NCBI RefSeq assembly: GCF_000833025.1
Contig: NZ_CP010817.1
Span: forward strand, 2,294,001 to 2,358,000
Direction: 5' to 3'
DNA length: 64,000 bases
Origin: Myroides profundi
Lineage (GTDB): Bacteria > Bacteroidota > Bacteroidia > Flavobacteriales > Flavobacteriaceae
Below the pieces are notes generated by a model. It ran no database searches and was not told the DNA's origin. It saw nothing but the letters and a program-made list of their open reading frames with translations. This document shows positions 8,203 through 16,539 of this stretch, in pieces. A program made the translations under genes and the position numbers. Every line of letters begins with the position of its first letter. The first letter of the stretch is position 1.

Positions 8203-8469
8203 ATGAAAACAAGTAATTTTAGTGAGAGCCAAATCATTAAGGCTCTCAAAGAAAATGAACAGGGAAGATCAGTAAGTGAAATCTCTCGAGAATTAGGTAT
8301 TGATAAGAGCACGTTTTACTATTGGAGAAAGAAGTATGATGGAATGGAAAAACAAGAGTTGAAACGTTTAAAAGAACTTGAAGAAGAAAATCGCAAGCTC
8401 AAACAGATGTATGCTGATGTTAGTTTAGACAATAAAATGCTCAAAGATATTCTGTCAAAAAAGTTTTAA
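8203..8469 (+). CDS. IS3-family transposase OrfA (HTH subunit)
   Basis: 88 residues. A helix-turn-helix lies at about 5-45 (ESQIIKALKENEQG, then SEISRELGIDKSTFYYWRKK), followed by a leucine-zipper-like coil (LKELEEENRKLKQMYADVSL) ending LKDILSKKF. It binds the IS ends. Near its stop, 8457-8463 is A_AAA_AAG, a classical -1 slippery heptamer in the correct reading phase, producing the OrfAB fusion transposase. Confidence 0.92.
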   Translation: MKTSNFSESQIIKALKENEQGRSVSEISRELGIDKSTFYYWRKKYDGMEKQELKRLKELEEENRKLKQMYADVSLDNKMLKDILSKKF

Positions 8470-9347
8470 GCTCAGCAGATAAAATAGAAAGGGCAAAGTA
8501 TCTGTTAGAGCAATATAAGTTATCCATCGTTCGTATTTGTTTATTAGTTGGGCTATGCCGATCAATGTGGTATTATCAAAGTAAAAAAGATGATACAGAG
8601 GTCATTGATAAACTAAGCGAATTAGCAGAACAATATCCTACTCGCGGCTTTGATGAGTACTATCATAAGATACGCAGAGAAGGACTTGTATGGAATAGAA
8701 AAAGAGTTCTACGTGTTTATCGCTTAATGAAACTAAGTCTAAGAAGAAAACATAAGAAACGTTTAATAACAAGAGTTAAACAGCCTTTAGAAACACCACA
8801 AGTACTCAATGAGTGTTGGAGTATGGACTTTATGAGTGACTTACTTACAGATGGAAGAAAAGTACGAGTTTTTAATGTATTAGACGACTGTAATAGAGAA
8901 GCAATAGCTATCGAAGCTGGATTAAGTTATCCTGCAAGGGCGGTAATAGAAACATTAGAAAACCTAAAACATGAAATAGGAAATCCAAAGTACATTAGAT
9001 GTGATAACGGTCCTGAATTTATCTCTAAAACCTTTGTAAACTGGTGTAAGAAGAACTTTATAGAGATAAAATATACTCAACCTGGTAAAACAATGCAGAA
9101 TGGATATATAGAACGTTTTAATCGATTTTTTAGAGAGGATATATTAGATGCTTTTTACTTCAATGATATTTACCAGTTACAAAGATTGGCTGATAAATGG
9201 AGAGAGGATTACAATTTTAACCATCCTCACAAAGCATTAGGGAATAAATCACCTAAAGAATATAAGCCCAGATTTGATGAAGAATTTAAATTCTTCATCA
9301 AATCTGAACATAATAAGAATTATTTGTCGAATTTAGAGGTGTCCTAA
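8463..9347 (+). CDS. IS3-family transposase OrfB (rve/DDE domain)
   Basis: Read by -1 frameshift from orfA at 8457-8463. After the shift the frame runs VLSSADKIERAKYLLEQYKL through to MWYYQSKKDD (the ATG at 8565) and on to the stop at 9347. It carries an HTH_21 region and an integrase core: D in CWSMDFMSD, D in IRCDNGPEF, and E in NGYIERFNRFFRED, the DDE triad, followed by the usual HPHKALGNKSPKEY. Complete, so the element is probably active. Confidence 0.9.
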   Translation, partial: VLSSADKIERAKYLLEQYKLSIVRICLLVGLCRSMWYYQSKKDDTEVIDKLSELAEQYPTRGFDEYYHKIRREGLVWNRKRVLRVYRLMKLSLRRKHKKRLITRVKQPLETPQVLNECWSMDFMSDLLTDGRKVRVFNVLDDCNREAIAIEAGLSYPARAVIETLENLKHEIGNPKYIRCDNGPEFISKTFVNWCKKNFIEIKYTQPGKTMQNGYIERFNRFFREDILDAFYFNDIYQLQRLADKWREDYNFNHPHKALGNKSPKEYKPRFDEEFKFFIKSEHNKNYLSNLEVS

Positions 9348-9375
9348 AATGGGGAAGCCTACAACTAGACCTTAA

Positions 9376-9462
9376 TTACCGTACTAAAAAAGTATTCAAG
9401 ACATCTATAAGTTTATAAATATCTTCCTTCTCAGGAATACCCAGATAATCCGTCACAATACT
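9376..9462 (-). pseudogene. Rhs core scar with a heterologous tail
   Basis: Minus strand reads SIVTDYLGIP, matching the Rhs core, then a different tail (EKEDIYKLIDVLNTFLVR) and a stop. The core piece starts at the same point as in the other scars (8093, 11743), suggesting a common recombination joint. Confidence 0.6.
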
Positions 9463-9471
9463 AAAAAAGAC

Positions 9472-9605
9472 TTAGTTATTAATTGGATTTATATTATCTA
9501 CTTTTAGAGCTATAGTTACATTTTCTTGAACTTTATTTCCTATTGTTTTAAGTGTGGTCAAACTATTTGCTCGATTCTTCTTAGCAAATTTCACTAAATC
9601 TAACT
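9472..9605 (-). pseudogene. C-terminal remnant of an unknown toxin or immunity gene
   Basis: A minus-strand open stretch ends with a stop at 9472-9474 and reads DLVKFAKKNRANSLTTLKTI, then NKVQENVTIALKVDN. No start and no upstream continuation is seen. It lies between the terminator of the SUKH gene and the next Rhs scar, where an immunity gene would be expected. Confidence 0.4.
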
Positions 9606-9733
9606 TACCTAATCAAACTTAGGTCATTATATAAAATAATATGGTCAGAATTTATTTCGAACACTACTAGAGTTATTACTCCTTTTTTACCCCATTTTTA
9701 TTCCATCTTGAAAACCAAAAAAGAATAAAAAAA

Positions 9734-9751
9734 CCGCTTCAAGCGAAGCGG
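9734..9751 (-). terminator. Terminator of the SUKH immunity gene
   Basis: On the minus strand CCGCTTC-GCTT-GAAGCGG is followed by a run of seven T. It starts 8 bases past the stop of the gene. Confidence 0.85.
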
Positions 9752-9758
9752 CTTAATT

Positions 9759-10199
9759 TTATGTAATTTCAAAATACCATTCTAAAAAGGAATTAAAATC
9801 TTCCCATTGTGGTTGTAATTTTCCATTTTGAAAGTCAATCAATTTTTGACCAAGTTCAAGTTCTAAGACTTCTCCTGTTTTACGATTATAGAAAAAACCT
9901 CCCTCTGCTTCAAAGCTATCCAACGGAATATACTCTTCGGGTAATTTTAGAACTTTATGGGCTGATTCTATACTATAATCCAAATCATCGGAATATATTT
10001 TAAACCAACAAACATTGTATAATTCATTACCACGCCCACTAAATGTAGGTCCATAAGTTGCTAAATTGAAATCGGCAAAAGTACTTTCTAAGGAAATATC
10101 TAAATCAATTAAAGCATTTATATATTCCTGCTTTTCTTCCTCTGTTAAAGAAATATATCCTTTTTGTCTAAATAACTCTTTTATTTTTTCTGACAACAT
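9759..10199 (-). CDS. SMI1/KNR4 (SUKH) family immunity protein
   Basis: A 146-residue acidic protein. The pattern fits SUKH immunity proteins: an N-terminal helical part (EKIKELFRQKGYISLTEEEK), then LPEEYIPLDSFEAEGGFFYN with the strand-turn layout of the family, a strand pair (KTGEVLELELGQKL), and a C-terminal helix rich in aromatics (WEDFNSFLEWYFEIT). SUKH proteins neutralise many nuclease toxins of Rhs/CdiA systems. It starts 12 bases after the stop of an HNH-like Rhs tip remnant (10212-10603), so it was the immunity partner of that now broken toxin and is still intact. Confidence 0.7.
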   Translation of the reverse strand: MLSEKIKELFRQKGYISLTEEEKQEYINALIDLDISLESTFADFNLATYGPTFSGRGNELYNVCWFKIYSDDLDYSIESAHKVLKLPEEYIPLDSFEAEGGFFYNRKTGEVLELELGQKLIDFQNGKLQPQWEDFNSFLEWYFEIT

Positions 10200-10211
10200 A
10201 TTTTAAAATTT

Positions 10212-10603
10212 TTAACCACAATTCATTCTTATTTTTGCTTCTTCTGCTCTCTGCATCCAATATACTTTCCTATCAGTTTTCCATAAATCACCGTGATCTA
10301 CTGCATTTATAGGATGTTTATTTAGCAAATAAGGATGTAATGCTTGCCCCTATTTTCCCCCATTAAAGCGATAGATCAGCTTATTGCTATCGATAATATA
10401 GTATTGCCCTACTTCATCCCAGTGTACCCACAGTTTCTCTTGACGGTGATAATATGGCTCTAACGAATCTAGTTAAGGGATACTGATCTCGCTTCCATCA
10501 GATAGACGCAGCATATAATTATCTCCCATATCGTATAATCCCATATTATAGTTGTGATGGAAGTTATATTCTATAGGACTCCACACATGGATATCAATAT
10601 AAA
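10212..10603 (-). pseudogene. Truncated Rhs gene: core fragment joined to an HNH-like toxin tip
   Basis: Minus-strand reading gives YNFHHNYNMGLYDMGDNYML, close to YNFHHSYNMGLYDMGEYFSV in the intact Rhs. It is broken by TAA after SEISIP and TAG after LIYRFNGGK. In the same frame follows a tip ending LHPYLLNKHPINAVDHGDLW, then TDRKVYWMQRAEEAKIRMNCG and stop. The His/Asn/Asp pattern suggests an HNH-type nuclease end, but too little remains to be sure. An internal deletion has joined the start of the YD-repeat region to the extreme C-terminus. The SUKH gene follows 12 bases on. Confidence 0.7.
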
Positions 10604-10625
10604 ACCTAGCTAATTAAAACTAGGT
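10604..10625 (-). terminator. Terminator of the Imm22 cassette
   Basis: On the minus strand ACCTAG-TTTTAATTAG-CTAGGT is followed by TTTAT. It lies 34 bases after the Imm22 stop and is nearly identical to the hairpin at 8098-8123. Confidence 0.65.
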
Positions 10626-10659
10626 CTTTAATAACTAAATTTTTTTTTAAGATAAAACC

Positions 10660-11016
10660 TTAATATTCATAATCTAATACACCTAAAAATTGAATATTAT
10701 CTTTACCTTGTTTCTGATCATCGTATTTATAATTATAAATAGCTATTACAGAATTATATTGAGAATTACTAGTATCTCCAATCTTGTCAATAAATGATTC
10801 TGAATAAGATAACGGGGCTAATAATTCCTTTAAACTAATAATATTATTAGCACAATATGCTTCTTGAAAATCCTCGTCATAATACTCTATTTCAAAATCA
10901 TCTATAAAATTTGATCTTGGTAAATCTTCTAGTTCAGAATATCTAAATTCAAGATATTCTTCTAATTTTTCCTCTGTAGTAAAATTAGCAAGCCAAATAG
11001 AAACTTTATTTTTCAT
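10660..11016 (-). CDS. Immunity protein, Imm22-like
   Basis: A 118-residue acidic protein. It begins MKNKVSIWLANF, followed by a helix with EEYLEFRYSELED, then FIDDFEIEYYDEDFQEAY. The order V-S-I-W-L, E-E-Y-L, F-x-x-D-F-x-I-x-x-Y-D-x-D-F matches the immunity protein 22 family as I know it. It starts one base past the stop of the displaced Rhs tip (11018-11689), the spacing of a toxin-immunity pair. It should neutralise that tip and was probably kept after the tip was displaced from the main Rhs. Confidence 0.65.
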   Translation of the reverse strand: MKNKVSIWLANFTTEEKLEEYLEFRYSELEDLPRSNFIDDFEIEYYDEDFQEAYCANNIISLKELLAPLSYSESFIDKIGDTSNSQYNSVIAIYNYKYDDQKQGKDNIQFLGVLDYEY

Positions 11017-11017
11017 A

Positions 11018-11689
11018 TCAATGATGTTTTATTTTTAATCCATCTGGTAAAGCATCTGCTCCACCTTTTAGCCTATAATCTGCCCAATTATTTAGTCTTC
11101 TAATAAATGTTTTATAATCTAATGAAGTATCTATAATTTCCAAAATTTCATTATGAGCTTTTGTTGAACCCAATCCTCCGTGTTTTCCTATTGGATTAAC
11201 AAATTTCACATCTTTAGTAAGTGTTCTTAAATCTCTTATCTTTTCAAATTTAACTCCCAAACTTTTAAATACATCTGCTCGAGAAACCATCAACCATTCA
11301 TGTTTTTTACCAGGATATCTAAGTCTAGATTCTATTATATCACCTGCTCCTTTTTGTTTCCATAATTTATCAAAGTCAGAAGTAAACATATTGTTAAACC
11401 ACTCTCCAAAATCTTTAATACTAGGAATGCCAAAATCATTTTTAGGTGCCAACCCCAGTACATCCAACCATCCATTCACATCCCCCACATATCCATATAG
11501 CACTATACCTCCCATAAGACCTATCGGATCTTGTGAGATATACATACCTATCTTAGGATCATAATACCTAAATCGGTTATACGCTAACTGAGTTTCCTTA
11601 TCATAATACTGACCTTGATATAAAAACGGAACAAAGTCATTATTACCCTTAATACATCTAACATAGATATCGAGCTCACTATTCCACAC
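11018..11689 (-). CDS. Displaced (orphan) Rhs C-terminus with toxin tip
   Basis: 223 residues. The first about 75 repeat the end of the intact Rhs core almost exactly ([30 protein letters not shown], then WLDVLGL). The tip follows: [79 protein letters not shown] do not recognise the toxin family; the conserved [13 protein letters not shown] and H/E/W residues could be catalytic. Core homology continues upstream to about 11743 ([11 protein letters not shown]) without a start, so this is an orphan rhs-CT, silent unless recombined onto the full Rhs or translated from the internal ATG. Imm22 follows directly. Confidence 0.75.
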   Translation of the reverse strand: MWNSELDIYVRCIKGNNDFVPFLYQGQYYDKETQLAYNRFRYYDPKIGMYISQDPIGLMGGIVLYGYVGDVNGWLDVLGLAPKNDFGIPSIKDFGEWFNNMFTSDFDKLWKQKGAGDIIESRLRYPGKKHEWLMVSRADVFKSLGVKFEKIRDLRTLTKDVKFVNPIGKHGGLGSTKAHNEILEIIDTSLDYKTFIRRLNNWADYRLKGGADALPDGLKIKHH

Positions 11690-11744
11690 TAGAATGCCAT
11701 TCTTATCATAAGCATGCGTAGGAGTACCTATATAATACTAAAAA

Positions 11745-11769
11745 GGAGATTAATAAAAATTAACCTCCT
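11745..11769 (-). terminator. Terminator of the rhs-immunity transcript
   Basis: On the minus strand GGAGGTTAAT-TTTT-ATTAATCTCC (one G-U pair) is followed by TTTTT. It lies 11 bases after the stop of the immunity gene. Confidence 0.8.
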
Positions 11770-11779
11770 CTTCTACGTA

Positions 11780-12190
11780 CTATTTTGTATTTATACTTTC
11801 AAATTCTTTTTTTAAAACATTCAAAATAGAATCTTTATCAAGTATGTATTTTTCTTTTTTTAAACGATCTAACATTTGGGAAATAGCTAATACAAAATTT
11901 TCTTTTAAAAATACTTTCAAAGTTTCCTCATTCGATTCTTTTAAAAAATCATAAGTAATAGCAATCGTGTTAGCTATAATATTTTTTTTCTTCATAAAAC
12001 GCATATTTGAACATCCTAGAGGGTCATTATACTTTATAATATCACCATCTATTCTACATTCAATATGAAGCTGTATATTAGGACTGATAACCATTTTATC
12101 TCCAAAATCATTTAGTATTTTAGATATATCTGATTCGTATGGTATGATTGGTCCCCCACCATACTTTGTAAAAATTGTTAATTTTGCCAT
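11780..12190 (-). CDS. Presumed immunity protein of the intact Rhs toxin
   Basis: 136 residues, no signal peptide or membrane segment, so cytoplasmic. It starts MAKLTIFTKYGGGPIIPYES, has a strand pair (NIQLHIECRIDGDIIKYND) and a long helical C-terminus (EETLKVFLKENFVLAISQML, DRLKKEKYILDKDSI). I do not recognise the family. The role comes from position: it starts 8 bases after the rhs stop, ahead of a terminator, as for the SUKH and Imm22 genes after their own tips. Since the tip looks like a nuclease, a protein that blocks its active site in the cytoplasm is expected. Confidence 0.6.
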   Translation of the reverse strand: MAKLTIFTKYGGGPIIPYESDISKILNDFGDKMVISPNIQLHIECRIDGDIIKYNDPLGCSNMRFMKKKNIIANTIAITYDFLKESNEETLKVFLKENFVLAISQMLDRLKKEKYILDKDSILNVLKKEFESINTK

Positions 12191-12198
12191 TATTTTTT

Positions 12199-15100
12199 TT
12201 AATGTTTATGTTTCACTCCGTTTGCTTTTGATTTATCATAAATTTCTTGTGCCTGAGGACTCAATGTCTGTCCTTTCTTACTTCCAGCCCAATTTTCTTT
12301 ATTATCTATACCTGGTACTATCTCTGCTAATTCTCTTTCAATATCCTTTATATTAACAATATTTCCAGCATCAAGAGGAATCAATTTACCTCCTCCTAAT
12401 TCATCTAATGTATATCTACCAACTATATCATCAGTTTTCCCCCACTTTAAAAAGTTTCCATCTTTATCAATTTTAGCATATAGATAATTTGTTTTGGTAG
12501 AGGCATGTGAATTACCATGAATCTTATCTTTTATAGGCTTAGGTTGGGGATTAGGATTAGGCCCAAATTTCCCGTTTTTTCTTGGATATGGATTATATAG
12601 ACCTAAAGGATCTATACCATTATTACTATCCCCCACATACCCATATAGCACCATACCTCCCATAAGACCTATAGGATCCTGGCTGATATACATACCCATC
12701 TTAAGATCATAATATCTAAAACGGTTATACGCTAACTGAGTCTCCTTATCATAATACTGACCTTGGTATAAAAATGGAATAAAGTCATTATTACCCTTAA
12801 TACATCTACCATAGATATCCAGTTCACGATGCCAAACTTCCTTACCTTCCTTATCATAAGCATGCGTAGGAGTACCCAAGTAATCCGTTACAATACTGAA
12901 ACTCTCCCCATCTACAATCTTACCACAAGGTACAAAAGAATTTACTTCATACAGCCAAGTAATAATATTTTCTGTAGATTCGTTAGCTTTAGATAGTTTA
13001 CCTGCTTTGTTAACTACCATTGGTAGAGGGTACATTTCTCTATGTTTCCACTCATGTAGTGGTACATTACCGTCCCACACCCATCTAGTAGTCTCTCCTT
13101 TTGAAGTCTTAGCAATACGTCTTCCTAACGGATCGTAGTAAAACTTCACCTGATTTCCCATTGGACTGATTACCTCTTGTAGCATTCCACTAACTGACCA
13201 GAGGTACTGATAACCAATACCACTACCTGAAAGCTTGATCTTAAATCGATCTTGTATTTCCTTTTTGTCCACTACACGCGGATGCTCTGTCTTTTTAAAT
13301 TCCTTAAAGACAAGGTTCCCTTTTGCATCGTAATAATAGTAGTGCAATTCATCTTTAAGTAGTTTACCACCTTTATCATACACTCTATCATCCTGTTTAG
13401 CACTTTCATAGAGATTACCTACCGCATCAGGAGTCTTATAGACTGTTTTAAGCTCATTAGATGTAGTATAACTACCACTAACTAAGTTGTCCCACTGATC
13501 GTACTTAAAATCAACTCTATGTCGAGTGAGATCACTTACAATAGACTGCAACTGATTTGTTCTATTCCATTTGTAGCGATCGCTTACTTTCATTACTCCA
13601 TTTACCGCAACACCTCGTCTGATCACTCTGCCATAATTGTCTCGCTCAGTCTCTACCTTAACACCTCCGCTAAGGTCTCGTTGTATCTCTAAACCTTGTT
13701 TATCATAAGAAAACTTCGCTTGCCAAGTTTGACTATCCATCTGCATCACCCAACCATACTCATTATAACCCATAGACACATCTGCACCTAAGTTACTCTC
13801 TAACTTAGTTAAATTGCCTTTTGAATCATAGGTTTTACACACCTCATACTTATCTTGGTGTTCTTTAATAACTCTTCCGAGTTTATCTCTTGTCAGCTTT
13901 AAAGTAGTATGCTCATTTATTGCAGCCATTAAAAGACCATCCTTATCATACTGATACCCACTATAGCTTCCATCACTGTGCTCTTCTCTGAGTAGATTAC
14001 CACTATCACTGTACGTATAGTTACTCCAAGTCTTATCAGGGTAAATTACTTTAGTTACACGTCCTGCTAAATCCCTTTCATACTTGCGAATCTGCCCATC
14101 AAAGCCTTGCTCTTCTACAACATTACCAACTGGGTCTAATTCAAAACGGTAATACTCCCTTTTTTCATTGCTGATATCCTTTAATTGAAGTTCGGTGTTA
14201 TAAGTAAAATTTACTCGTCTTCCATTTTGCACTCGAGAAAGCAAAACTCCTAAACTACCATAATCAAATGATATAGCATGAGTGTCATCCTTAGCTTGAA
14301 TTATATTATAAGAACTATCATACTCAAACTCATGAATATTACCACTCGCCTCTTCTAGTTTAATTACATTATTTGCCTTATCGTACTTATAATGTGTTAA
14401 ATTACCCTTTACATCACGCTCTACCGACACATTACCTCTTGTATCATATTGCCATTGGGCAAAAGTTTGATTAGGGTAAGTCAATTGTGTTAATTGATGA
14501 TGTGAATCATAGAATAAATTCCAACTATTATCTGATTGATCAATAATTTGAGTTAAGTATTTATCTGAATAATAATATTTTTGTATCTGATCCTTTCCTA
14601 CTTGTTTTTTTATTACTCGATCAAGATCATCATACTCTAATTTTATTTCTTTTTTACCAGGGGTGTTTATACTTATTAGGTTCTGTTTTCTATCAAAAAC
14701 ATATTGTGCTGAATCTCCATTTGCATCACTTATTTTAATTAAGTTTCCATAGTGATCATACTCATATTTTTCACTTATACCTTGAGGATCTACAACAACT
14801 TCTAATTCCTGATTTGCATTATAGTGCTGATGAGTAATGCCTCCTTTTTCATCTATAATCTTATAGATTAAATTGCGCTTATCATAATAATAATGTGTTG
14901 TATATCCTAACCCGTTAGTTGTAATAGTAAGACCTGGTTTATATTCTGTACGATAATTAAGTACTCCACCATCTCCATAGGTATGTACACACTTATACGC
15001 TCCTTCTATCTTCTGATACTTCCAATAATAATTTTGTCCTGTTTGATTTGTTAGTTGAACAAGCAAATCATTCTCATATTTAAAGTGTTTCTCTGCCCCA

Positions 15101-16518
15101 GCAACATCCTTAATATAAACTAATTGTTGTTTATCGTCATAGGTGTATTCTATCCAAGTTATTGTTTCATTGGGATAAATACTGTAGAGTTTAGTAATAA
15201 GCCCTCTATCATCTGTATCTACTTCGATGTAGCGCTCAGTACTATCTTTAATGCGTTTAAGATTGCCCTTTCCATGATATTCAAGAACAATTGAAAACCC
15301 TTCTTGACTCTCTATACTAGATAACATTTGATATTCTTCTCTATTTTTTGGCCCTAAAAAACGATATCTTAACTTAGCATTATCCTGAATATAATATCCC
15401 TTATCATCTTTATAAATCCACATTTTTTCTGTGCGATTATAAAAACAATCATTATCACTTACTTTTGGCATAGCTATTTCTCTTCCGTCTGAAAGACGAA
15501 CAGAGAAGTATTCTCCCATGTCATATAATCCCATATTGTAACTATGATGAAAATTATATCCTATAGGTCCCCATGTATGGGCATCGCTATAATAGGTACG
15601 CTCCCAGACAAATGGAATAGCCCCTGAGAGTTCTACATCAATATTAGTACTAGTCACCCGGCCTGTAACAGCATCAACTGGTTCACCAAATGAACGACAT
15701 TTAATCCATTGTAAAATATTACCTAAAAAAGGATTTTTTTTCTTTATAAAATCAACGAAATTTTGAAAGACATCTCCTACTTTTTTCCAAAGTTTTCCAA
15801 CTCCTTTTAACCCTAAACTAATACCTAATTGAAATAAATCAATAGTTGGGGGACCTCCTACTAATACAGGTTTTCCTGAAGATGTTATAATACTTAACAT
15901 TGAGGTTGGAGCCATTAATGAAGTCTTGGCCTTAACTGCCTTCTTTGCTCTAAAAGGCGCTGGAATTCCAATTAAGTTACAAGAAAGTGCCGGATGAAAC
16001 CTTGTACTACAAGGAGTACCATCGGCTATAACTGTACTACTTCCCATAAACATCTCTGAACTAGCCATAGGAGCTACAAGAGGAAATGGTACATGAGCTA
16101 TTATTGCAGGTAAATGTTGTATACTACTTCCTGCATTGGCAATCCATCTATCATGTACTTTCACTGAAGGAGCCATCCCTTTAACTAATGTCTTGGCAAT
16201 TGTAACTAATGTACCATCTGAATCAGTTGGAGCTGGTACTACAGAAGAAATACCCGCCATAACAGCAGACATAATATCATAGACCATCCCGACATGAGGA
16301 ACAGGACACAACGGTGAAGGTGGCCAAATAGTTGTATGGGCATCTATTCCTATGGCTAAATCATAAAATTTAGCAACATCTTGTCCAGGCATTGAAGGAA
16401 ATACACTAGATGCTAATTTTGATTGTAATTGATCTAGTTTTGATTTTGCCTCACTAAAAAGTGTACCAAACGCCCTTTCTCCTGTGGGAGATGAAGCTAA
16501 TTTACCTACTAATTCCAT
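12199..16518 (-). CDS. PAAR-Rhs polymorphic toxin, T6SS effector
   Basis: 1439 residues. Residues about 50-245 are a PAAR-like spike-tip region (PPSPLCPVPHVGMVYDI; FHPALSCNLIGIPAPF; SSGKPVLVGGPPTIDLF). A DUF6531-type start of the Rhs shell follows near 272 (SFGEPVDAVTGRV, then PFVWERTYYSD), then many YD repeats to about 1200. The shell closes with [30 protein letters not shown] and DPLGL (ends at 1307), where Rhs proteins cut off their tip using the Asp residues. The 132-residue tip has NYLYAKI, KWGKT and GRYT, the spacing of the GIY-YIG/URI nuclease fold, with later Glu (IERELAEI) and Asn (KENWAG) as catalytic candidates. A DNase is inferred. It sits after vgrG and the TPR gene, with an immunity gene 8 bases behind. 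Confidence 0.85.
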   Translation of the reverse strand: MELVGKLASSPTGERAFGTLFSEAKSKLDQLQSKLASSVFPSMPGQDVAKFYDLAIGIDAHTTIWPPSPLCPVPHVGMVYDIMSAVMAGISSVVPAPTDSDGTLVTIAKTLVKGMAPSVKVHDRWIANAGSSIQHLPAIIAHVPFPLVAPMASSEMFMGSSTVIADGTPCSTRFHPALSCNLIGIPAPFRAKKAVKAKTSLMAPTSMLSIITSSGKPVLVGGPPTIDLFQLGISLGLKGVGKLWKKVGDVFQNFVDFIKKKNPFLGNILQWIKCRSFGEPVDAVTGRVTSTNIDVELSGAIPFVWERTYYSDAHTWGPIGYNFHHSYNMGLYDMGEYFSVRLSDGREIAMPKVSDNDCFYNRTEKMWIYKDDKGYYIQDNAKLRYRFLGPKNREEYQMLSSIESQEGFSIVLEYHGKGNLKRIKDSTERYIEVDTDDRGLITKLYSIYPNETITWIEYTYDDKQQLVYIKDVAGAEKHFKYENDLLVQLTNQTGQNYYWKYQKIEGAYKCVHTYGDGGVLNYRTEYKPGLTITTNGLGYTTHYYYDKRNLIYKIIDEKGGITHQHYNANQELEVVVDPQGISEKYEYDHYGNLIKISDANGDSAQYVFDRKQNLISINTPGKKEIKLEYDDLDRVIKKQVGKDQIQKYYYSDKYLTQIIDQSDNSWNLFYDSHHQLTQLTYPNQTFAQWQYDTRGNVSVERDVKGNLTHYKYDKANNVIKLEEASGNIHEFEYDSSYNIIQAKDDTHAISFDYGSLGVLLSRVQNGRRVNFTYNTELQLKDISNEKREYYRFELDPVGNVVEEQGFDGQIRKYERDLAGRVTKVIYPDKTWSNYTYSDSGNLLREEHSDGSYSGYQYDKDGLLMAAINEHTTLKLTRDKLGRVIKEHQDKYEVCKTYDSKGNLTKLESNLGADVSMGYNEYGWVMQMDSQTWQAKFSYDKQGLEIQRDLSGGVKVETERDNYGRVIRRGVAVNGVMKVSDRYKWNRTNQLQSIVSDLTRHRVDFKYDQWDNLVSGSYTTSNELKTVYKTPDAVGNLYESAKQDDRVYDKGGKLLKDELHYYYYDAKGNLVFKEFKKTEHPRVVDKKEIQDRFKIKLSGSGIGYQYLWSVSGMLQEVISPMGNQVKFYYDPLGRRIAKTSKGETTRWVWDGNVPLHEWKHREMYPLPMVVNKAGKLSKANESTENIITWLYEVNSFVPCGKIVDGESFSIVTDYLGTPTHAYDKEGKEVWHRELDIYGRCIKGNNDFIPFLYQGQYYDKETQLAYNRFRYYDLKMGMYISQDPIGLMGGMVLYGYVGDSNNGIDPLGLYNPYPRKNGKFGPNPNPQPKPIKDKIHGNSHASTKTNYLYAKIDKDGNFLKWGKTDDIVGRYTLDELGGGKLIPLDAGNIVNIKDIERELAEIVPGIDNKENWAGSKKGQTLSPQAQEIYDKSKANGVKHKH

Positions 16519-16539
16519 ATCTATAGCAATTTTCTTTTT

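Larger units (their letters stand above)
8135..9363 (+). mobile_element. Intact IS3-family (IS150-like) insertion sequence, 1229 bp
   Basis: Left end TGTAGGCTTCCCTAAAAATC and right end (reverse complement) TGTAGGCTTCCCCATTTTAG form imperfect terminal inverted repeats with 12 identical outer bases. The element carries orfA and orfB with a programmed frameshift signal. No 3-4-bp target duplication is seen (left flank ends TTAC, right flank begins ACTA), suggesting recombination at one end. It has landed among Rhs scars. Its last 273 bp recur exactly at 37470-37742. Confidence 0.9.
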
